DNA of 15,691 bases from JANNXY01 sp039795755 (GTDB lineage Bacteria > Patescibacteriota > Minisyncoccia > Phycocordibacterales > CAIZIN01), in the NCBI GenBank assembly GCA_039795755.1, contig JBDKLF010000018.1, positions 1 through 15,691 on the forward strand. The letters run 5' to 3'. A program made the position numbers and the translations under genes. Of the stretch, positions 11,379 to 15,691 are shown one piece after another. The number at the start of each line of letters is the position of its first letter. The first letter of the stretch is position 1. Below the pieces are notes generated by a model. It ran no database searches. It saw only the letters and a list, made by a program, of their open reading frames with translations, and was not told the DNA's origin.

Positions 11379-14045
11379 ATGCCACCATTTAACCATTTCA
11401 CTACAAAAGCTCGAGACGCTATACGTCGTGCTCATGAGCTTGCAATAGAACGAGGACAAAACAGTGTGAATTCACTGCATTTGCTTACTGCATTGGTGAT
11501 GCAGGAGGAGAGTTTGGTCATGGTAATTCTCGAAAAGCTTGAGGTTGATACACTCTTGCTTACTGATACCCTCATTGAATCAATCGAAGGTTCAGAAGTG
11601 TCACAGACAATTTCACCTTCATATCAGATGTATCTTGCACAAGACGTTGCGCAAGTAATTGAACAAAGTACCAAGATTGCTGCCGGTATGAAAGATGAAT
11701 TCGTGTCTGTTGAACATATATTTATTTCAATGTTCGATGTTACTGGAAAGGCAAAAGAAATTCTCGCCAAATTCAAAATCGTCCGTGATGATGTGGTTCG
11801 TATGCTTGAAGATGTGAAGAATCACAAAGGTGACGCTACACAAATCAAAAAGCCAAAATCATTACTTAAGTTCACTCGAAGTCTTACTCGTCTCGCAAAA
11901 GAGAACAAACTCGATCCGGTAATCGGACGAGATGATGAAATCAATCGCATCATCCAAATACTTTCTCGAAGAACCAAGAATAATCCTATGCTCATTGGTG
12001 AAGCTGGTGTAGGTAAAACTGCTATTATTGAAGGTCTTGCGAATCGTATGGCACAGGGTGATGTTCCTGAATCGCTCAAAGATAAAGAACTCGTGTCGCT
12101 TGATCTCGGTGCGCTTGTTGCGGGTACAAAGTACCGTGGTGAATTCGAAGAACGTCTCAAGAATATTCTCAAAGAAATTGAAAAGTCTAACGGAAAGGTC
12201 ATTCTTTTCATTGATGAAATACATACTATCGTAGGAGCAGGAGCCGCTGAAGGATCGCTCGATGCTTCGAATATGTTGAAGCCTGCACTTGCTCGCGGAG
12301 AACTACGTGCAATCGGTGCAACCACTCTTAAGGAATATCAGAAGCATATTGAGAAGGATCCTGCACTCACACGACGATTCCAGCCCGTCTATGTAAACGA
12401 GCCATCAATCGAAGATGCAGTTGCAATTCTCCGAGGACTCAAAGAAAAGTATGAACTCTATCATGGTGTACATATTACCGATGATGCTATTATCGCTGCA
12501 GTAGAATTCTCTTCACGATATATTAGTGATCGATTCTTGCCAGACAAGGCAGTTGATCTCATTGATGAAGCTGCTTCTGCACTCAAGATTTCACTTGAGA
12601 ATATGCCACCAGAACTCGAAGATTCTCGACGAAGAATTATGCGACTCGAAATCGAACGAGAAGCAATCAAGCATGAAGCACAAAACGCAAAGACTAAGGA
12701 GCGTATTACAAAAATCGAAAGAGAAATTGCTGATGTGAAGGAAGAAACAGCTGAAGTTGAATTGCGATGGAAGAACGAAAAGGAATTGATTTCTGATATC
12801 AAAATCATCAAGAAAAAGCTCGAAGAATTGCGACTTGCAGCTGATCAGGCTGAATCACAAGTAGATCTCGCCAAGGTAGCTGAAATTCGCTATGGGCAAA
12901 TTCCTATGCTTCAAAAAGATCTTGATACCAAAGCAAAGAAACTCAAGAAATTACAGCAAGGTCATCGATTACTCCGTGAAGATATTACTGAGAACGATAT
13001 CGCTGCAATTGTGTCTCGATGGACAGGAATTCCAGTGAACCGAATGCTTGAAGAAGAAATTGCCAAGCTCTCTCGAATGGAAGAAGAACTTACCAAGCGT
13101 GTAGTAGGACAGAATGATGCAGTAAAGAAAATTGCTGATACCATCAAGCGATCACGAGCTGGTGTTGCCGATCCGAACAAGCCAATTGGATCATTCATCT
13201 TCCTTGGACCAACAGGAGTAGGAAAGACCGAGCTTACCAAGGCACTTGCAGAATTCTTGTTCGATGATGACAAATCGCTTATTCGAGTGGACATGTCTGA
13301 ATTCATGGAGAAGCATTCGGTATCAAAGCTCATAGGAGCTCCAGCGGGATATGTTGGCTATGAAGAAGGTGGTCAGCTTACAGAAATGGTACGACATCGA
13401 CCGTACTCAGTGATTCTCTTTGATGAAATTGAAAAGGCTCATCCTGAAGTATTCAATATTCTTCTTCAGGTGCTTGATAATGGACGATTAACTGATGCAA
13501 AGGGGCGATTGGTGAACTTCAAGAATACCGTGATTATTCTCACTTCAAATATCGGAGCAGAATATATCGACAAGATGGAACAGATTGGATTCGCTACCAA
13601 GAGTGATGAGCAGACTGATTACAACAATGCGAAGTCAAAGGTGATGGGTGCTCTCAAGGATCATTTCCGACCAGAATTCCTCAACCGTCTCGATGACGTG
13701 ATTGTATTCGATATTCTTTCTGAACAAGCGATTCGAAATATTGTATCAATTCAGGTAGGACTCGTAGCGAAGCGTCTTGCTGACAAGGAGATTACACTCG
13801 TGGTGAGTGAGGATGCTTTGGCATTTCTTGGTAAGGAAGGATATAACCCACAATATGGTGCTCGACCACTCAAGCGCTTGATTCAGAACAAGATCCTTAC
13901 TCCAATTGCTGACCTGATTATCTCAGGAAACCTCATTGCAGGGAGTGTGGTTCAGGTGGGAATCAAAAAAGATGAATTCGTCTTTGAAGTTAAAAAGGGA
14001 AAGAAAGTATCTCAGAAGGTGGACAAATTGGCTACAATCTCTTAG
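11379..14045 (+). CDS. clpB: ClpB/ClpC-type double AAA+ unfoldase
   Basis: 888 residues. Order: Clp N-terminal repeat domain (about 4-148), AAA1 with Walker A GEAGVGKT (207-214) and Walker B ending Asp279-Glu280, a coiled-coil middle domain (about 405-528), and AAA2 with Walker A GPTGVGKT (610-617), Walker B Asp682-Glu683 and a C-terminal D2-small domain with YGARPLKR. The middle domain has full ClpB length and the ClpB hallmark EIRYGQIPMLQKDL, which points to a DnaK-linked disaggregase. However, between TSN and FRPEF in AAA2 there is a loop about ten residues longer than in E. coli ClpB, containing Ile736-Gly737-Phe738, with the same spacing from TSN as the VGF ClpP-docking loop of B. subtilis ClpC as I remember it. 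So it may be a chimera able to bind ClpP. No clpP or dnaK is in the window. Stop is TAG. Confidence 0.9.
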   Translation: MPPFNHFTTKARDAIRRAHELAIERGQNSVNSLHLLTALVMQEESLVMVILEKLEVDTLLLTDTLIESIEGSEVSQTISPSYQMYLAQDVAQVIEQSTKIAAGMKDEFVSVEHIFISMFDVTGKAKEILAKFKIVRDDVVRMLEDVKNHKGDATQIKKPKSLLKFTRSLTRLAKENKLDPVIGRDDEINRIIQILSRRTKNNPMLIGEAGVGKTAIIEGLANRMAQGDVPESLKDKELVSLDLGALVAGTKYRGEFEERLKNILKEIEKSNGKVILFIDEIHTIVGAGAAEGSLDASNMLKPALARGELRAIGATTLKEYQKHIEKDPALTRRFQPVYVNEPSIEDAVAILRGLKEKYELYHGVHITDDAIIAAVEFSSRYISDRFLPDKAVDLIDEAASALKISLENMPPELEDSRRRIMRLEIEREAIKHEAQNAKTKERITKIEREIADVKEETAEVELRWKNEKELISDIKIIKKKLEELRLAADQAESQVDLAKVAEIRYGQIPMLQKDLDTKAKKLKKLQQGHRLLREDITENDIAAIVSRWTGIPVNRMLEEEIAKLSRMEEELTKRVVGQNDAVKKIADTIKRSRAGVADPNKPIGSFIFLGPTGVGKTELTKALAEFLFDDDKSLIRVDMSEFMEKHSVSKLIGAPAGYVGYEEGGQLTEMVRHRPYSVILFDEIEKAHPEVFNILLQVLDNGRLTDAKGRLVNFKNTVIILTSNIGAEYIDKMEQIGFATKSDEQTDYNNAKSKVMGALKDHFRPEFLNRLDDVIVFDILSEQAIRNIVSIQVGLVAKRLADKEITLVVSEDALAFLGKEGYNPQYGARPLKRLIQNKILTPIADLIISGNLIAGSVVQVGIKKDEFVFEVKKGKKVSQKVDKLATIS

Positions 14046-14051
14046 TATAGT
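14046..14051 (+). promoter_or_regulatory. -10 box of tRNA-Tyr
   Basis: TATAGT begins directly after the clpB-like stop codon and ends six bases before the mature 5' end of tRNA-Tyr. Confidence 0.55.
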
Positions 14052-14057
14052 AGAACT

Positions 14058-14141
14058 GCGCAGGTGGCAGAGCGGTCAATTGCAATAGACTGTAAATCTA
14101 TCGCCCTATGGGCTACGGGGGTTCAAATCCCTCCCTGCGCA
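14058..14141 (+). tRNA. tRNA-Tyr (anticodon GTA)
   Basis: An 84-base class II tRNA: acceptor GCGCAGG/CCTGCGC with discriminator A, anticodon stem ATAGA/TCTAT around CTGTAAA (anticodon GTA), a long variable arm, and a T arm with one G-T pair. No encoded CCA. Confidence 0.95.
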
Positions 14142-14148
14142 CAATAAG

Positions 14149-14171
14149 AAAAGCCGCGAAAGCGGTTTTTT
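14149..14171 (+). terminator. Terminator of tRNA-Tyr
   Basis: A stem of AAAAGCCGC (14149-14157) with 14162-14170, including one G-T pair, around a GAAA tetraloop, merging into a T-run to 14171. Confidence 0.85.
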
Positions 14172-14211
14172 GTATATATGAGCAAGGTGCCTTGCAACCT
14201 TTTATTTCATA

Positions 14212-14220
14212 TGCTAATCT
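14212..14220 (+). promoter_or_regulatory. Extended -10 promoter of rpmG
   Basis: TGC-TAATCT ends nine bases before the ATG at 14230. No Shine-Dalgarno. Confidence 0.55.
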
Positions 14221-14229
14221 ATCTTAACT

Positions 14230-14385
14230 ATGTCACAAGACCGACTTATCAAATTGCGAAACAAGGAATCTGGCGAGGTTATTTATACAACCAAGAACAA
14301 GAAGCTTGTTACCAAGAAAATCAAACTCAAGAAGTTCAGCTCAAAGCTCCGAAAGCGAGTTGTCTTCGAAGAAACAAAGAAATAA
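14230..14385 (+). CDS. rpmG: 50S ribosomal protein bL33
   Basis: 51 residues, normal for bL33. The protein has the family pattern: an N-terminal IKLRN strand, the conserved YTTKNKK turn (19-25), then IKLKKF (31-36) and a basic C-terminus with LRKRVVFEETK. It lacks the two CxxC zinc pairs of the zinc-bound paralogues, so it is the cysteine-free form. It binds 23S rRNA near the E site. It lies between tRNA-Tyr and tRNA-Thr and has its own extended -10 and terminator, so it is a single-gene unit. rpmG next to a tRNA gene, often with secE-nusG, is common in bacteria; secE and nusG are not present here. A longer overlapping frame (14178-14420) is a shadow. Confidence 0.92.
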   Translation: MSQDRLIKLRNKESGEVIYTTKNKKLVTKKIKLKKFSSKLRKRVVFEETKK

Positions 14386-14392
14386 CAAAATG

Positions 14393-14418
14393 CCGCTCAT
14401 ATCGAGCGGTTTTTGTTT
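14393..14418 (+). terminator. Terminator of rpmG
   Basis: Stem CCGCTC/GAGCGG (14393-14398 with 14404-14409) and a T-rich tail, eight bases past the stop codon. Confidence 0.85.
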
Positions 14419-14442
14419 GATAAAACATACAAAGTGAAGTAG

Positions 14443-14448
14443 TATGAT
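14443..14448 (+). promoter_or_regulatory. -10 box of tRNA-Thr
   Basis: TATGAT ends six bases before the mature tRNA 5' end. Confidence 0.55.
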
Positions 14449-14454
14449 TCCTAC

Positions 14455-14527
14455 GCCGTTGTAGCTCAGCTGGTAGAGCACTCCATTGGTAATGGGGAGG
14501 TCACGGGTTCAATCCCCGTCAACGGCT
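14455..14527 (+). tRNA. tRNA-Thr (anticodon GGT)
   Basis: A 73-base cloverleaf: acceptor GCCGTTG/CAACGGC with discriminator T, D arm GCTC/GAGC, anticodon loop TTGGTAA (anticodon GGT), and T arm ACGGG/CCCGT around TTCAATC. No encoded CCA. Confidence 0.95.
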
Positions 14528-14587
14528 CAAAGATGTGCTTGTGGATAACGACTTGAATTAAATAGTAGAAGGAGTAGCATTATAGAC

Positions 14588-14666
14588 GGAAGGGACCTGT
14601 CACTAAGTTCAGACAGTAGATGATGCGCACGGTGGCAAAGCCAGGTAAGTGTGGCAGGTTCCTTCC
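14588..14666 (+). ncRNA. Candidate structured RNA upstream of prfB
   Basis: A 12-bp closing stem (14588-14599 with 14655-14666, one G-T pair) encloses 55 bases that can form further short stems, such as CACT/AGTG and GGC-AAA-GCC. A -10-like CATTAT/TATAGA at 14578-14586 could start transcription at the stem's first G. A strong terminator ends at 14769, so the transcript could be about 80 bases, or about 180 if it reaches the terminator. It has no open reading frame and matches no RNA family I can name. Confidence 0.45.
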
Positions 14667-14714
14667 ATAGATTTTGATCCTTTTTTGAATATAAAATGTT
14701 CTCGGGGGGAGGAT

Positions 14715-14769
14715 TCCGACCAAGCGCAATAGAGGGTGGTCACTAGGCGCGCTTGGTCGGATTTTTTTT
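14715..14769 (+). terminator. Strong terminator upstream of prfB
   Basis: A perfect 13-bp stem (14715-14727 with 14749-14761), a 21-base loop and eight T residues. It sits six bases before the prfB extended -10 and ends the transcript of tRNA-Thr and/or the structured RNA. An alternative GACCA/TGGTC pairing (14718-14722 with 14737-14741) would break it. Confidence 0.85.
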
Positions 14770-14774
14770 ATTTG

Positions 14775-14783
14775 TGATATATT
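14775..14783 (+). promoter_or_regulatory. Extended -10 promoter of prfB
   Basis: TGA-TATATT ends six bases before the ATG at 14790, so prfB has its own start downstream of the terminator and is probably leaderless. Confidence 0.65.
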
Positions 14784-14789
14784 GTTCTC

Positions 14790-15674
14790 ATGAACGAAAA
14801 GGAACAGATACAACAACAGATTGATACTCTCGAAGCAGAAATGGGGAATCCTGACTTCTGGACGAACAAAGATCGTGCTCAAGCAAAAATCAAAGAGCTT
14901 CAAGAACTCAAAGAAAAACTCTCTGGAGTAGGCAAGTATGACAAAGGTGACGCGGTGATGACTATCATTGCAGGAGCGGGAGGGACTGATGCAGAAGACT
15001 TTGCCGCAATGTTGCTTCGTATGTATGTGAAGTATTTTGAAAAAAATAATTTCTCTTTTTATAACTTACACGAAAACACGAATGATCACGGTGGCTATCG
15101 TAATATCACTATAGAAATTCATGGCAAGCATGTATACGGAACTTTGAAAAACGAGTCAGGAGTGCATCGTTTAGTGAGAACATCACCTTTTAATTCAAAA
15201 GGCCTGAGACATACCTCATTTGCAATGGTGGAAGTGATTCCAAAATTCGAGAAAACAGATGCGTCTCTTGTTGAGCTCAAGCCAGAAGAATTGCAGATTG
15301 AGACTGCCAAGTCGGGTGGTCCAGGTGGGCAGAATGTGAACAAGCGCGAGACAGCAGTGCGTGTGGTACATCTTCCGACCAAGATCGCAGTGCATGTTGA
15401 TGGTGAGCGGTCACAAGCTCAGAACAAAGAAAAAGCACTTGATATGATTCGAGCAAAGCTCTTCGTACGAATGGAAGAAGAACGAAAAGCAAAAGAAGCA
15501 GGAATGTATATTAGTAAAACAACAGAAATCGAATGGGGTAATCAGATCCGCTCATATGTGCTTCATCCGTACAAAATGGTCAAAGATCATCGAACAGATA
15601 TAGAGACATCTGATGTTGAAGGTGTGCTTGAAGGGGAATTAGATGCTTTCATCGATGCGGAGAAGGGGTTATAA
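14790..15674 (+). CDS. prfB: Peptide chain release factor 2 (short domain 1)
   Basis: 294 residues, against 365 in E. coli. RF2 releases peptides at UGA and UAA. Key parts: Ser132-Pro133-Phe134, the RF2-type codon-reading tripeptide (RF1 has PxT), and Gly179-Gly180-Gln181, the catalytic GGQ, in SGGPGGQNVNKRE. The N-terminal domain 1 is cut down: the NPDFW...RAQ helix runs almost directly into YDKGDAVMTIIAGAGGTDAED, omitting roughly 60 residues of the helical bundle that contacts the L11 stalk and RF3. There is no sign of the internal UGA frameshift site used by many prfB genes: the ATG at 14790 sits six bases after an extended -10, and no in-frame N-terminal segment lies upstream. The stop overlaps the next ATG (TAATG). 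Confidence 0.93.
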   Translation: MNEKEQIQQQIDTLEAEMGNPDFWTNKDRAQAKIKELQELKEKLSGVGKYDKGDAVMTIIAGAGGTDAEDFAAMLLRMYVKYFEKNNFSFYNLHENTNDHGGYRNITIEIHGKHVYGTLKNESGVHRLVRTSPFNSKGLRHTSFAMVEVIPKFEKTDASLVELKPEELQIETAKSGGPGGQNVNKRETAVRVVHLPTKIAVHVDGERSQAQNKEKALDMIRAKLFVRMEEERKAKEAGMYISKTTEIEWGNQIRSYVLHPYKMVKDHRTDIETSDVEGVLEGELDAFIDAEKGL

Positions 15675-15691
15675 TGAATCAATATGATTTA
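15674..15691 (+). CDS. Start of a downstream gene (partial)
   Basis: The A of the prfB stop begins an ATG that reads MNQYDL to the window end. The TAATG overlap is like that at DUF4446/infB, and the preceding GGAG and AAGGGG could act as a Shine-Dalgarno. prfB is often followed by ftsE in bacteria, but six codons cannot identify it. Confidence 0.45.

Noticed and set aside
11822..13333. Long minus-strand frames opposite the clpB-like gene
   Set aside because: Ser/Arg-rich shadow frames caused by the codon use of the sense gene, with no promoter.
14178..14420. 80-residue frame over rpmG
   Set aside because: Wrong frame; the overlapping 51-codon frame is clearly bL33 and has a -10 and terminator in the right places.
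14588..14666. Resemblance to the 3' half of small SRP RNA (AGATGATGCGCAC stretch)
   Set aside because: The invariant SRP domain IV core with the GGAA loop and AGCAGC strand is absent.
14715..14769. AGGGTGG in the terminator loop, similar to the T-box core
   Set aside because: The rest of the T-box consensus (ACCGCG directly after) is broken, it lies in the loop rather than in a convincing antiterminator, no specifier stem is evident, and prfB has its own promoter after the terminator.
14700..14792. Programmed +1 frameshift in prfB
   Set aside because: No in-frame upstream segment or CUU-UGA-type site precedes the ATG; the gene starts directly after a terminator and a -10.

Overview
The window looks like a chromosomal segment of a Candidate Phyla Radiation (Patescibacteria) bacterium, most likely a parcubacterial lineage. 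Reasons: compact single-domain versions of core genes (IF-2 with no N-terminal region, a 294-residue RF2, a 106-residue RbfA), a DUF4446 protein, several small secreted or membrane-anchored proteins, and a C-terminal peptidoglycan-binding-like module of a type I recall from parcubacterial surface proteins. UGA is a normal stop by inference (an SPF-type RF2 is encoded), which argues against the Gracilibacteria/Absconditabacteria code. No mobile element, CRISPR array or phage gene is visible.

Layout. 1-2560 (minus): a two-gene membrane operon, an SPFH/band-7-like protein followed without a gap by an eight-helix membrane protein of unknown family. It is driven by a consensus -35/-10 promoter and preceded by a leader hairpin. 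2599-3085: tRNA-Lys(CTT) on minus, tRNA-Leu(TAG) on plus, and two palindromic elements, one of which is an interrupted inverted copy of the 3' end of that tRNA-Leu. 3086-4356: an NrnA-like DHH phosphoesterase, tRNA-Cys(GCA), tRNA-Leu(TAA) and a bidirectional terminator. 4355-6655 (minus): operon DUF4446-infB-rbfA with start/stop overlaps. 6696-7892: a NifS-like cysteine desulfurase, divergent from that operon across only 40 bases. 7968-11357: four consecutive envelope-targeted proteins (a secreted protein of unknown family, a cysteine/acidic-repeat surface protein, a membrane-anchored CAP/SCP protein, and an HtrA-like protein that lacks a recognisable catalytic His). 11379-14045: a ClpB-type double AAA+ unfoldase that also carries a ClpP-loop-like IGF tripeptide. 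14046-15691: tRNA-Tyr(GTA), a short rpmG (bL33) gene, tRNA-Thr(GGT), a structured non-coding stretch, prfB (RF2) and the first codons of a coupled downstream gene.

How it works together. Translation and RNA turnover dominate (five protein factors and six tRNAs), with proteostasis (ClpB-like) and an envelope cluster between them. A recurrent signal is a -10 box, often with an upstream TGn, ending 6-9 bases before the ATG with no Shine-Dalgarno sequence, implying leaderless mRNAs for most genes. All 14 complete genes stop with TAA or TAG, none with TGA. The SPFH operon is the exception to the leaderless pattern, with a full promoter and a structured leader, and its membrane partner has a Shine-Dalgarno sequence.
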